Shown here piece by piece: positions 13,501 to 26,300 of a stretch of DNA of 64,000 bases (positions are counted from its first letter, which is position 1; every line of letters starts with the position of its first letter). Origin of the DNA: Hymenolepis diminuta. Its lineage: Eukaryota; Platyhelminthes; Cestoda; Cyclophyllidea; Hymenolepididae. The DNA is taken from positions 1,409,235 through 1,473,234 of the forward strand of contig CAADRB010000012.1 of NCBI GenBank assembly GCA_900708905.1. The letters are read 5' to 3'. The notes beneath the pieces were generated by a model. That model was given only the letters and a program-made list of their open reading frames with translations. It did not search any database and was not told where the DNA came from. The translations under genes and the position numbers were made by a program.

Positions 13501-14460
13501 ATCAGCACACCAGGCTTTGAATTAGCGCATGGTTATTCTGGAAAACTTTAAAGGAATGAGAGGAGAATGGTGGAAGAATAAGGAAGAGGAAAAGATGGGA
13601 AAAAGTCACGGATTTCAGATAATCTCTCTTACTATTAATGAAATATTTAAAGGAATTTATCTATTGTCTGAATCCTATTCTTTATATGACCATCTAATCA
13701 GATGGAATAAATGAGAAAAATTTTAAATATTTTCTCTATATTTCAAATATTTATAAGTACATTATCAAACTGAACTGAAAGGAAAAATAGCCCGACGATT
13801 TCAGATTGAAGGGGAGGTAAATTCCAGAATTCTCAGAGACAAATTCCATTTCCATCGTATATCTCAAAATATATATTCTTCTAGTTCTTGCATTTCAACA
13901 ATTTCCATAAATAACGGAAGTAAATATTTCATACGCATATTTTTCCCATTAAATTATTTCAAATTAAATTAAACTGTCTTATTACGGTAAATAAAAATTA
14001 CTCCTTATATGTAAATTCAGATTTCTTGAAATTATATTTGTTCCTTCTATCTGAAACAGAATTAATTAATTAATTAAAGCTACATATACTTTAAGGAACG
14101 TAAAAATAAAATTAATTTAATTAATCTGTTTTAAATTTAAGTGCGCCTGGTAAATACCTGACAAAATTTAAAATAAAAAGTAAGCAAAACATTATTGAAA
14201 GATTTTTATTTCCAACTGTTTCACTTACTTAATATTTCATATTCTTCATCTGACTTGTATTTTCGATAGAGGCAATAAGGATTTTCGGTGTCCTTTACCT
14301 CACAGTACTTGTCAAAGTACTTACTACACGAAGCATTCGATGTATTTTCTTCCATCAGTGTTGTTACTTCCACAGTATCAGTGGCATCCTTGAAATCAGC
14401 TAATTGTCCAAGGGCGAATGTAACGAAAAGGAGTAGTGAGGTTAAGATGTCTAAAAGCAT
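10564..14460 (-). CDS. Secreted trypsin-like serine protease (S1 family), five exons
   Basis: Exons 14460-14229, 13334-13225, 13146-12789, 11130-10910 and 10731-10564 join in frame with GT-AG introns to encode 362 residues. Residues 1-18 are a signal peptide. A pro-region follows with Cys45, Cys53, Cys63 and sequons at Asn39 and Asn42. The activation site is Lys99-Ile100 (IYGG). The catalytic residues are His156 (TATHC), Asp221 (GDVAIVEL) and Ser314 (GDSGGG). The family cleaves peptide bonds after zymogen activation, here probably outside the cell. Two features are odd. The residue at chymotrypsin position 191 is Leu and no Cys220 is visible, so a near-universal disulfide is missing. Position 189 reads as Gly, which argues against trypsin-type Arg/Lys preference. 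There is no frameshift or stop, so it looks functional. The exact substrate is unknown. Confidence 0.93.
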
Positions 14461-17400
14461 ATTTACTCCCCATGTTTTTCAGCTTTATTTAAATGGGCTC
14501 ATGCGGTCAATCACGAAGGGCAACCGCTTTACACCGTTTAAAGTAAATAGCAATACTCATGGAAGCCATCGCAATTAACCAATGAAATCTAATAAAATCT
14601 TTTTGATTAAAAACAAATAAATGTGGCTTAAATTTGTTACGGTTGAAACAACGTAAAATTGGACAATTTGTTTTAAAAATAATTTGCTACTTTTAAATTT
14701 TGTATCAACACTAGCATTCATAATTTAGAGGAAAATACTAGACGTCCTAAATTATCCTTACATTTTAATAGTTAGTTTTAAACGAGTAAATTGAGCTCGA
14801 GTAAACATAATTTCCATTTATAATAAATTGATATTGAATGACTAAATAATTCTTCTATGTAATTGATAATTACAAGGCCTCCTTACCTTTATACTGTATT
14901 GAGACCAAAACTCTCTGCATTTTAATTTAATAGTTACTTGGCATTTTCTAAAAGTCTTGCCTTACTACAATCAGCCTTATTTACTTACTTAAATATCTCC
15001 CCATTTACCGTATTTGCAATCTTCTATAAATCTACGTGTTCCGAAAAAGTGAATGAGTTGCCATAACGGAAAAGGGACCCAATCAAAGGACTTCAGACGA
15101 AAACAATGATGAGATTCTAGGAGAAAGGCTGATCTTACAAAGGGGAGTTGTCATAGAGATAAAATGATTATGAAAAAATATTAAATACTTTCTCTTGATA
15201 TTTAACCACCGAATTATTTCATTTGAATTTACATGCACTTGGATATGCTACACAATGCTCAAGTAAAATTTAATCCATATTTTACCAAAATAACAATAAT
15301 TTTTATTTTATTCTTATCGTTTGGAGTATCGGCTTGAAAATCTGCTAAAATCATCACTTAGTTTTCCTCTTTTCTTTTTCATTTTAAAGTCTCTAGTCTA
15401 ATCCGATTATCCAAGTTTGTAGTGAAGGAAACAATATTTATCGGGGATTCACATCGATGGTCACCACCATCTACGATTCCTAATCTAAACTCGAATTTAG
15501 GCTAAACTCCACACATTAATACTAAATCACAATTTACACTTTCCTCTCACCGCATTAAATTTACTGTTATATTCTGACGGAACGAAACGTATTTCTCGAT
15601 CATTGAAATTGCAATTCGTTTTGGTCATATTATTTCTTCGGAACTTGAATCTATAATACGAAGTTTTGTGGGATTTGGGCTTAAATTAACAAATAAAGTA
15701 GTATTATCATACAGTATCAGAACAACCAGTTGGATGAAATATTTTTTGTCAAGTTAAAGTCAAATAAAAGTTCTAGTTTTTTTGACACAAATATTAACTA
15801 GAAGGACGGGTTTGTGTATTTGCTCCAAAAACAATTTCCTGTGTGTATTAGTTAAACATTTGCCTAAAACACTGTATTGAATCTGCTTTACTATTAAATA
15901 TGAATTAATTTGATAGTAAATAAATTAAATTGCGTAATAATTTTGACCAACTCATTATCATTAACTATCAGATGGGTGAAAGACTAAACGACTTGCCACT
16001 TTATCACTGTTCTAATTTATGTCAAGCCCAGAGAGTGAGAAGACAGAGTTAAACAGACACGACTAGTCTGGTAACCAAAATAGACTGAGCCAGACCAGAT
16101 TTATTGAAGCAAATTAGAAAGAATCTATTTATATGCATAGTAATTGGGCTTAGTTGGATTGTGATTGGCCGGAGAGGACTGAACTAATAATTGAATGTCA
16201 TTTTCCGATTGTGGCAGAATATCATTTATCAGACAATGGACTAATCAATGAATGGTGATTGAATTCATTATACGTGGCCTGTCATGGCTATGACATATCA
16301 AAAACGTGGAATCGACACTGAATTTTCTGAGCAGGAAATGCATTGTTTCACCTTCCTTTCAGTTACTGTCGTAAAATGCGTGTTTAAAATTAGAATGAAA
16401 TCGAAGTAATAGATTTCACGTTCAAATTTGGCTATTTTCTATTTAATTGTTTGATTAGAATGCATACATTTCACTACTTAACATCATTAAAGTTTATATT
16501 GAGCGAACTCTAGTGGAATTTTAGAAGAAATAATAGAAGGTAGGTATCTAGTTTTTGGTCCCTAGCTGTTCTTTAGATTAATCTTCTTTTGTAGTCTTTC
16601 TTTTGCGTCAACAGAACGGAAAGAGAAGGCAGTTACGGTGGGAAGACATATTAGTAGAAATGATCGAGAAGAAATGAAACCTGAATGGATGGAATGGTCC
16701 AGTAGATAGGATAATTTCTGAGACTAACAGCTGATTTCGTGTTTGGGTGTGTGAGTTTAAAAAGGAATTACATAAAGGGAACCGTCTGAAGGAATTACAT
16801 GGAGAGATGGAATGACTCAAGTTGGGGTCAAATAGGAAAAATTAAGATAACAACGATCACTCAGGAGACGATTAAGTAGTTTAATTACTCAAATTAAATA
16901 AACCCACTTGAGGACACTGCAGAAGAGCCTTCAATTGCAGCAGGAAACAAAGGGTTCCGAGTAGGGTAATTAGTTTTTTGTCAGCCACGAGTTCGAGAGG
17001 ATTACGTCCATGAGATGATTGATGATGACTGAGAGGGAAATTTCCCTCCCATAAAAGTTGTTGCCATAAAGTAAATAAATGAAAAATTGTAACGGAGAAT
17101 TGATTGTAAGTTAAAGTGTAAAGAAATAGCGTGTTAAATTTATTACGGCAAAAGTCTTGACAATTTATGTATTTTTGTGTTGAGCAAAATGGTATAGGTG
17201 CTCCTCTACCCTATTTATTACTGTTTGATTCACTTAATTTAGCCAGATAGCAAAATGGTAATACATATACGCTAACATTGCTCCGGACATGGGAAAACGT
17301 CTGGTTGATTGAGCACTAATTGCTTAATAATTGATTGATCTTTGTGTTTGACATTATGCTTATCGGTTTCTATTTCTTATTTTTACCTCGAAAGCATGAA

Positions 17401-17962
17401 TTCAAATCTCCACAGCTGCTTACTGATTTGTTCCAGTCTTCTAACTCCTACATATGTAGCTTTAATTTGTTCTAGCTAGCAACCTTCAGCCTACTGGTGT
17501 CGGGATTAAACCTTCATTTCTCAATTATCTAATATATTTATAAAGATGCAGTCTTTGTCTCCTTTCAAAATTGTTATTGAGATGATTGGAAGGGCACTCA
17601 CTAATTTGTTTTACATTCTGAGTCACCGATTCTTAAGCTGTAGTCTTTTCTTCAACAATTCTGATTTTTTTCCTGAGCTCTCAACGTGTCCTCTTTCCCC
17701 TGTTTATCTAGTTCAAATGATGGAAGAATGGGTAATCGCAAACATACTAACATTTCTTTTTGAAAGATAAATATGCCAATTAATGTGTTCTTTTCTCGAA
17801 AAGGCATCGCTACAAAACTTAAATAATGTTATGTATTATAAATAGCTAGAATGGATATTACTGGTAATTGTTAAAGCATTAAATAAAATGTTCAGTAGAG
17901 ATAAATTATTTAACTTTCCATCAGAAAATTGTCTGTATTAGTCTCATCAACATATAAAAATC
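14461..17962. other. Intergenic stretch upstream of the protease
   Basis: An AT-rich TATA-like stretch (TTTAAATAAA on the minus strand) lies about 25 bases before the protease ATG. The remainder is AT-rich sequence with a purine-rich patch near 16.6-17.05 kb. No supported gene was seen. Confidence 0.4.
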
Positions 17963-18003
17963 GGTAGTCAACGCGCTTGCCAACAACATCCGAGATCGAT
18001 GCC
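17963..18003 (+). repeat. tRNA-derived SINE-like promoter pair (A box, B box)
   Basis: A GGTAGTCAACGCGC segment resembles a tRNA D-arm/A box. About 30 bases later GATCGATGCC fits the RNA polymerase III B-box consensus (GWTCRANNCC). The spacing fits tRNA-derived SINE heads. No full cloverleaf can be built and no tail or target duplication was identified. Confidence 0.35.
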
Positions 18004-18060
18004 CTTGGGTGGTTCCAAGATACCTTCTCTCAACTTAGGGTAAGCGTTGGCAATGCTTCT

Positions 18061-20173
18061 CCGAATTTTTAGCCTTAAATTAACTTATTTATATATATTG
18101 ACACTATAGATTCCTACATAAAATCGAGCTACCCCGCAAATTTGATTTCATGGATAGTTTGATTAGTAGTAAGCTCAAAATTTAAAGCGTTACCTTGGGA
18201 GGTGGAGCCATATATCTACACTTAATCGGATATTTGTCTGTGATGTGAGTAACTGGTACGTGACTTTCCAGTTTTATCACTTATTAAACACTTAATTTAT
18301 TTTCCATTTTTTGACAGTCATTTATTGCTGATCTACAAAACGAATTGAAAAATAATGGGAATGATGCTGCCAAAAGACTATTTTTATTCCTTCGGTCAGT
18401 TTTCATGTCATTAGTATTTGGGATTTATTAAATAAGCACGGCTGGTTATGCTGATGTGTTAATCTTTGGCAGTTGAGGTAAAATAGTAAATAATTTAAAA
18501 TCATATTAATTTTATTTCACCTCGTGGCCAAAGTTTTTTATGCTTACTTGTGACGATGGAATTTCATTTTTGAGGGAAGGTAATTTTGATATATTTAGTC
18601 AAATTTTGTATTATAGTGTATCATCAGGTTAACTGCTTTTCAATCTGAGTTTCGATCAAACTCATTCTTATGTTTCATCATACTTTTCTTCATTCGGAAA
18701 ATCTGAAAGAAAAATTTTCACATAATTTTTAATTCATTCCCTTTTCACAAAATGTGACTCATCAACCGGACATATAAGTCTGCCAATTAGGAGATAATCA
18801 TTTGGTTAATAAGATAATTTTAAACTTCACTGGCTTTGCGGATAACAAATGGCAAAGAGTAAGCGTAGAAAATGTTGTTGATAAATATTTGAAGCTATTT
18901 TTATAATTCTTCTCTAAAATATTAGAAATGTGCAGTCAAATATTCTCACATTTGAGTTGAGTAGCAAAAAGATCCATGTAAATGCTAGATTTCATAGATC
19001 AGATCCTCAATTTCAAATAAATTTGAGATATTAAAGCCAAACGTCTAAGGTGTGAAGCATCGATACCGAGCCTCAGTTTCGGCTGTCAAAATTCATCTTT
19101 TGTAAGCCACAAGGCACGCTAGAAGTAGGCACACAGCAAAGCTGGCTGAACAAAAGCGTAAACGCCTGAACGCAGAATGAACCAACTGGAAAGCAGTACC
19201 TTAGGTCAGTGAAGCTATTAACTGAATCAATACATATATTTAGTTTCATGCACTTCATTCGAGGATGGAGGTTAGTAGCTAAAGAGGCAAGATTGTCGTT
19301 CCCAACAATAATTCGTACTCTTTGCTTCTTGATCTTTATTTCCATCTTTTACAAATTAGGGAGACTTTATGCCATTTCATATTTACTTCCCTTCAGTAAA
19401 GGTCGGTAGAATGGTCGAAGCTAATGAGAAGATGTTACCAATAGACGATTTCTATATCCATCAGTTGTTTGGATGGTATTTACTTAATAAACATAACTTT
19501 GAAAATCAATGCTTCATTCATTTTGATACGTGAGTACAATCAATAATTGTACTAAAATTTCTTTAAGAATAGGTGATAAGATAATTGTAGAAAATATTTG
19601 TATTTTCCGTGTTTACTGAAGAAAGTTATCAGCAAATTGTGAACAGAAATAAGTTATTCTGAATCTTATCTTCCTCCCAAGAAAAAACTTGGAAGCTAAG
19701 CAATACTTATATTCTTCTCCTACTAAAAAAGCCTTTTGTACGACTTTTTCTATTTCAAAGCTACTCCGCTGAGTGTAAAATAAATACAAATTACTCGTCA
19801 TTGAATAGATATTTCATCATTATAATCCGTGAAGATTCGCACTGCTCGCTGCAAATCAAGCAGGTCAAAGCCATATAAAATTCAAAAATGCAAAAATGAG
19901 AACGATAATCAATAATTTATGAAAATATCATGATTTAATGCATTAGTGTTGAGAGCTATACATCCCTTTGTTCAAACTGTTTCTTCTATCGAATTTTATT
20001 ATAAAATCAATCAAATAGTTTTATATTTACCTATTATCACTTAGTAATACAAATATAAACATCTTTATACTATTTATATTCACATGGTTAGAAGGGAATT
20101 CATAAAAACTAATTCATACATGAAACATACAAGAGAGCATTATGGATTATTTTTCCCCGTATATTAAGTAATG
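18061..20173. other. Non-coding stretch with a possible repeat at 19.1-19.4 kb
   Basis: The stretch 19160-19390 shares short ordered matches with 30800-31020 (CGCAGAA..CAA.TGGAAAGC, then CTTCTTG.TC..ATTT.CATC and ATGCCATTTCAT/ATACCATTTCAT). It may be a diverged dispersed repeat. No gene was recognised. Confidence 0.35.
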
Positions 20174-20476
20174 TCAACCAACTCTAATCCTCCCAAATGT
20201 GTATATCATGCACTGGTAAATGTCATTATTACACTTTCCTCGATGCCAGCTGGTTTGCACTTTTCTATCAGTGGATGTTCTGTTGAACTGAATTGCAGGG
20301 TGTAAGTTTATACTACTTAAATCAATGTGCTTTTTAGAAAGTATTATGCAGCCATAGTTACGCTTTGGATTGGAACCACAACGTTCATATTCCTCGTATT
20401 CCCTCTGATATTTGCCTATCTGGTCATTTGTGATTAAGGAAAGAAGAAAGATTAGATCGAAGTTAGTTTGCTTCAT
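20174..20476 (-). CDS. Possible small secreted four-cysteine protein
   Basis: An ATG at 20476 opens a 100-residue frame. The N-terminus (MKQTNFDLIFLLSLITN) looks like a short signal peptide. It is followed by an acidic stretch with one Cys pair spaced CGSNPKRNYGC, a sequon (NRT), and a second pair CNNDIYQC near the end. Four cysteines in two pairs suggest a small disulfide-bonded secreted product. The reading frame continues open upstream of the ATG to about 20566, and an AG (TGCAG) lies there, so an upstream exon is possible. The family is not recognised, and it does not fit the Kunitz or EGF spacing. The frame could also be chance in AT-rich DNA. Confidence 0.33.
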   Translation of the reverse strand: MKQTNFDLIFLLSLITNDQIGKYQREYEEYERCGSNPKRNYGCIILSKKHIDLSSINLHPAIQFNRTSTDRKVQTSWHRGKCNNDIYQCMIYTFGRIRVG

Positions 20477-20566
20477 TTCATCATTTTCTGAGAAACTAAA
20501 AGTTGTTCCTCTGCAGTTTGCCAAAAAAGCACTAATTAATGATATTGTAATTGTAGGAAAGTACAA

Positions 20567-21066
20567 AGTACCCCGAATTTCTATGTAAAATGTAAACCAA
20601 TCCCCTTATATCAATTTTTGGCTGAACTTGTTCACGTATTCAATCTCATCATTAACGTTAATATAGAAATTCTTTTTTATATAAGGATAGCAGAATATGG
20701 CCCTTTCGTGAAAAAAGATTTCATAATTCTTTTCCTGAAGTGAAATAACGGATTTTAAATAATAAAAAATCACTTTTATTCCAGACATTGAATTTTGTTT
20801 TCAAACAGTTATGTTTTCATAACCATGGTCTCTAAACCTCCAGTAAGAATTTTAAACACAGTAAAATAAAACGTCGGAGGCTTTAATTTACACCGTCTTC
20901 CCATGTTTGCAATTTCTACTCTCAATTAAAGTCCCCATTGAAGAAAAGCATTTCCTGGGATTTATCCTAGGCTGACGAGCTTTCTTGATGAGAGTCTCAA
21001 ATTTTGCCACCCCTTAAAGTGCCAAAGTTAATCAGTGTGGCTGGCCATCCCGTTAACTGAATGTGC
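20567..21066. other. Non-coding stretch
   Basis: No supported coding sequence. The part from about 20900 is less AT-rich and is probably the body of the repeat whose tRNA-like head lies at 21067-21133. Confidence 0.35.
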
Positions 21067-21133
21067 ACCGGTGAACACAGAGTCCGTGTCCTCCGACTTA
21101 GGAAATGACCACTTTAATCACTACACCACCGGC
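21067..21133 (-). repeat. tRNA-like element, probable SINE head or pseudo-tRNA
   Basis: On the minus strand GCCGGTG (21133-21127) pairs with CACCGGT (21073-21067) to give a 7-bp acceptor-like stem with one G-U. A T-arm-like 5-bp stem (GACAC/GTGTT) lies just inside it. GGTGTAGTGATTAAAG resembles an A box. The T loop (GGACTCT) lacks the TTC motif and the molecule is only 67 bases, so this is not a normal tRNA gene. The less AT-rich sequence downstream in the same orientation (21066 towards 20900) may be the SINE body. Confidence 0.4.
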
Positions 21134-22737
21134 AAATATTAGCCTCTTTTACGGGACTCTTCGTAAAGGACCACTGTCTTTATTGAAGAGCCGTCCCTAT
21201 TACATAATAATAAATTGCCTGATCTTATTATTAGTTGAATGTCTGTTAACCTCACAAATGTGTAGAGAACTTTCCCCTACTTGTGGTTAACTCTCATTCT
21301 GCTTGCCCTTAATTTCGTATCCGCCACATATTGAGCTTCAGTTAATTTTGTTTTTGACACTTCCCTCATTTTCCAAACAGCCTCCAAATTTGTCTTGTTA
21401 TCTTACTTCACCTGAGTGAGATCCATTCCACTATACCTATCTACTTTTCACATTTTTAGTAATAAGACTGACGCTTTCGCTCTTTTACACTCCAACAGCA
21501 GATTCTGTCAATTTCACCATTTGTTTTAGAGGAGTTCACCGCAACTTGAAAGTGTAACTGTTTAATCCGTTTTCTCGGTTTTTAGTCGGCGGTCTCTTTG
21601 CTGTCGTCTGTTTACGATAAATACTTTTACTTAATAAACATATTCAGTCTTTTTAATCTGTTTATTTATGAGTACTCGGAACAGGAGGTTAAGTGACTCT
21701 CAAAATTTTGATTGGCCGTCGACTCCAATTCGCTCCCAAATTATCACTAAAAACCATCCCCTTTCTTTAAGTTAGATAACACCTTGAAATAAAAACCGAT
21801 ATGTTATTTTAATTTGCTGCTCATATAAAGTAATCACAGTAGTTCGCGGGAACATTTTAATCAAATCTCAAAAAAATATTCTTACCAAGATGATAATTGG
21901 AAAGCCATCCAAAATGAGTCAGGAGGTAATTATAATTAAGAAACAAACTGGCAAGATAGTAATTTGTATATTGTTAATAGCACGTATGCGTTAATGATAC
22001 GCTAATGACAAGCACGGAAATAAAGTTAACGCATTAATGTCCTTGACAATAAGCGAAAGACCCTTCTCCCATTAATTTGTGATGAACAGTGAAAGATAAA
22101 TACAATTGTCCAGCATCCACTGAATTTCCAACTACCGAAAATTGGAACATTTAAGGTTTATCAAGGAAATAGTTGGCTTGTACATCTGAAAGCAAATGTG
22201 ACACGGATATTTGGCGATGAAAAGGGTGTGAACTGATTGCAGTATTGAAATAAGAGATCATTCCCACAGATATCGGAATTAATGGTATAAGAAAATTAGG
22301 ATTTATCTACTTGGATGCTCGGAGTCATCAATTCTTCCTAAATGCGTGGGAGATGTGATAGCACTGGAGGACAAACTATAGAAATAGTGCAGATAGTCTA
22401 CCATCTAACAGAGGCCCTTGTCTTGTGTATGCAGTTTTGGTTGTGAAATCTCATGAAATCATGAAACCAAAGTTTATTTATTCTGGGGATTAAAAAAATG
22501 AATAGAATATAGAAAAGAAAAATTCAATCTACCAATAATCTGATGATTTCAGAGTGTGGATGTTAAGAGGCTCTCGATTTTTTGACTTACCCCTATTCTA
22601 AACACCGCAAACATTTCTTTAGCTACTCTTACTGTTCCTTTTATTCAACTACTCTCCATGACCAAAAACTGTCATTTTTCACTTTTAATAAAATAGTAAA
22701 TAATAATGTTGTTTATATTAATTTTCCTCTCTAGAGC
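21134..22737. other. Intergenic stretch upstream of 2TM-A
   Basis: AT-rich sequence without supported coding regions. A 9-base inverted pair (ATGCGTTAA near 21985, TTAACGCAT near 22026) is the only structure noticed. Confidence 0.4.
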
Positions 22738-22752
22738 ATTGGGGTATAAAAG
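22738..22752 (+). promoter_or_regulatory. Candidate promoter of 2TM-A (inverted CCAAT plus TATAAAAG)
   Basis: ATTGG (inverted CCAAT) at 22738-22742 is followed at once by TATAAAAG at 22745-22752. The coding start is 290 bases downstream. An acceptor-like TTCAG at 23030-23034, eight bases before the ATG, would allow a 5' UTR intron. This is assigned by position only. Confidence 0.35.
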
Positions 22753-23041
22753 AACTTGAATGTTTAGCTGCCTTTCATAAGTTAACATTTAAAATAGTTA
22801 TCTTTTTGACTTCCGGATCGGCCGAAGGTGCTTTTTTACAACATTTAAGGCCTGGTAGATCAATTCCACTCTCATCACCTAGAAGAATGGCCTGATAAAT
22901 AGCGGTCTAACCAACCATATGATAACAATTTTTCTACTCCGTCTAATAGTGCAATTGATTAAATGAACTTTAATTTAATCTCTTCCTGATGGTGAACCTC
23001 TTGGCACTATTTCATACTTTGTGATTAAGTTCAGAAGGAAA

Positions 23042-23351
23042 ATGTTAAAGGACTATTGCTGTTCAAGCTGCACCTTTTGCATGGGAATCAATGTCATTCT
23101 TTTTGCATTGTCCCTACCGATTGGTATCTATTTCGCGGTAACCGAATGTCCAACGGATGACAAATACAGCCGGTATGCTTCCGAATATAGTTGTTAAATT
23201 CGGTTTTTCAAGCATGTGTTTAATAGGTGTACTACTTATTTGGATTGGTGCTTTGAACCTCGTTCTACTGGTGCTGTCCACCATCTTTGTCAAATTTATT
23301 TCGGTAAAAAAAAATGATTTGGAGGCAAGTTTGCTACGTTCTTTTAATTAA
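23042..23351 (+). CDS. 2TM-A: small two-membrane-segment protein, paralogous family
   Basis: Exons 23042-23172 and 23213-23351 (40-base phase-2 intron) encode 89 residues. A Cys-rich N-terminus (Cys6, 7, 10, 13) is followed by membrane segment 1 (about 14-34), which ends in the family motif GIYFAVTEC with Cys36. A polar loop reaches Cys46 (C-x9-C), then membrane segment 2 (about 47-72) and a short tail ending LLRSFN. The first coding exon is 131 bases, exactly as in 2TM-C and 2TM-E. The likely topology is a membrane hairpin with a tiny external loop, possibly closed by a disulfide; this is inference. The N-terminal cysteines could be palmitoylated. The family is not recognised and the function is unknown. 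A possible donor (GCA/AGTTTG) near the end could add a further tail exon. Confidence 0.72.
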
Positions 23352-26300
23352 ACCAATTTGGTAGAATTAATGACGGAATGTACTAATAACAGTAGATTGC
23401 ATTGATAAATTAATTATTAACAATATTTATCACGGGAAGACTAATTTTTTTATTTTAAATGCCAAATTTTAACACTTTATCTCACTTGTCCTTTTGCTCA
23501 ACTGCTGATCTATAGAGGAAAGAGGAATTATTGGAGACTCAAATCAGTGGAGCAATGGGAAAAAAAGCAAAGAAATGATTGTAAAACGACAGCTAAATAA
23601 ATATTTTTTCAAGTACAACTTGCGTTCCGTAAAAACAAAAAAGCCTAAAATAACTAATCTTTATATAAGTAAGCATACTTAAGAAATTGGAAAATTAAAA
23701 TGCCGCATATTAGCTAGAAACAGAATATTTATTAAAATTTATCAAATTTTATAATAAAACCATCATTGTATTAAAATGACTCTTAAAATATTGTGTATAG
23801 AAATTTTGAACCTTTCAACATCAGAAGTGAAGAATTATTATTAATTTGGTAATTTAACAACATTTTTTTGATTTGTGCGATGTGTACTGCAATAACGTTA
23901 AGTCTACCGGGATCACATTGGTCGTATATTTGGAATAAGTCAAGCCATTCATGTTGTCAGATCAGCACGGAGGTGGCAGGCAAGCCACCCCAATTTATTA
24001 ATAAGCCAATTAGGTTTATATACAAAACATTTCTTCGTTAGACACCAGTTATATCTCGTCGTCGGTATCTGGGAGTGATGACAGACACCTGTTTAGCTAT
24101 CTATGTGCAAGCACACAAATGTACAGCGGGACCGCCTGTGGACACTATAATGGAGATCTTATCGCCAGTAAATCGTTTCTAGTCGCCAGGTGTTGATAGA
24201 CATCTGCTCCCTATAGCATTTATTTAAATATAAGAAAACCTACTTAAATACAAGAACGTTTAGAATACCAAAAAGTGTGTGAATCACGCGGAAAATCAAC
24301 ATTTAATTACTCATTACACTTCGAATTTGATGTCATCTTTAACAAGCTAAAGTGGAAATTTGAAGGGAGACGATGTGTTAGAATTCACTGTTGAATCAAA
24401 ATGTGTTTGAAACATCATCAAATGATGATAGTATGCAATGGAATACAAAAAAGTTGTTAATCTTTCTTGCTCCTCTTTTTGATAAAAGTCTAATAACAAC
24501 TGGATCACTTAAACATATTATAGCAGTCTCGAATTCGAAAGTGAGATGAATAGGAGCTTGGTAAGACATATATTTTGACGACAGATACTTAGGAGGCATT
24601 ATTATCTAGGCGTCTTTAGATATTTCTAGGCTACGGTTAGATCAGACCCGGGGAGAGATAAGACAGTGGTGCAGTTAGACACCTTATCAACTAAACGAAT
24701 TGATAAAAATTTATGTCCTGAATAACTGCTAAGCTGCCAGAAGCGATGTGCGCTCGCGTATTGATAAAGGTGAAGGAGATTAAATGTGGTAATTAAGACT
24801 GGGGCATGGAGCTTTGTTTTGTATATATATATTTTTTTCATATGAAGGTGCTCATCGTGTAGATTCTATATTTGCCCTTTTCATAAGGTATATTGATACT
24901 CAAAGGAATAACAAGTTTAATTAACCATGGCTAGCGGAATGGCCTCATTCCATAATTGGAGGTGAACATGTGCTAAATCGAAAGATATAATACTATGGCG
25001 CAATGCTAATCATTAGTTATAATGACCCATACCGAAGCGGGGTATGATCAGATCAATGACAATGAAGGTGATATGAATTAAGATTCTCAGTTTTCTATAA
25101 ACGGACACGTGTTCACGTTGGGAATGAGTGTCACTGACAGTTGTAAAACGTCATAAGTCAAATTGGTGAAATAGTCAGTTGTAGGAGGTGTCTAAATAGA
25201 TCTTTATTAAAGCACATAAAATGCATAAAGCAAGGAAATATGAAAGGACTTAAATTCTATAAGATGTATAAAAAATAAAAATTGAGACAAGAATAATCAA
25301 ATATTACTAACGCTGATGATCACAACCCACCGCCTCAAACTAGCGATATGAAACTGCCCTGATCTAGCATCGCATGATTCGGCTTCCCTATTGTACCACG
25401 CTCTATGCAGACGTGCGTGCTTCCCTTTAGTTCAGCAGGGTTGTAAGCCAACTTCTAACGTTCGTCTGCCTTATACAGTCTAACCGATGACTTGTACTGA
25501 TCACTATTATTGTCGTTCATGCACTCATAAATATAAGTAGACGGATTTAGGGGACGATGCATACAAACTGCACAGTTTGTAATTAATAAAGCATTTTATC
25601 AAGTAGTTTGCTAATAGGAATATGAAGAAACAAACGTGGTTGTATTCATGATAGAGTTATGTCAAGTGACTTTGATTTAAATTTTAATTCACTCAGATAG
25701 ATTCACTTATTTGTTATTTTGCAGGCCGATGTAAATCTGGCCTACTGGCTTCTAGTTTTTTAAATAAACTCTACTGATTCGAGTTTAGTAACAAGAGCAT
25801 CGGTGAAAAGCGTATTCTGGGAATTTAAAGAAATATGTATGTAACCAAACTGTTTTTCTTGCATTAGGAAAGTTTTTATCAACAAAATATGCCAAAAAAT
25901 GGTACACTTTTTAATCGCAAAAAACAACTGACATCAAACAACAGTAAAGAGCAGGAGATCAAAAGATCTAGAGAACAGTGTTTAAATATCAAAAAGTATC
26001 ATTTCACTTGATTTTTGGACCCGAGTAGTACAATTTTTATTAACTGGACAGTTCATCTTCCAAAATCCTAATTTCAAGATCCGCTTCATGGGTTACAGCA
26101 ATTGCTTGTCTACAATATTCAATGTCCATTGGCCGGTATTATTTCATCAAGAAAGGTCGATCTGGCAGATTCAATTAATTTTTTTCTTCCAATGCTTGTG
26201 AAGGCAAATGCTCTTAAATGATTTTCTCCGGTTTATACGTTAACATAGCAAAGATGAGATATGTAAAAACTTTTACTTAGCAGAGCATTGTAAGCTGTGT

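Noticed and set aside
14288..14578. Plus-strand 96-codon frame
   Set aside because: Antisense shadow of protease exon 1, which has splice borders, a signal peptide and a family match.
23157..23351. Single frame through 2TM-A including the intron
   Set aside because: Reads through a GT-AG intron; the spliced model restores the family architecture and the conserved second Cys.
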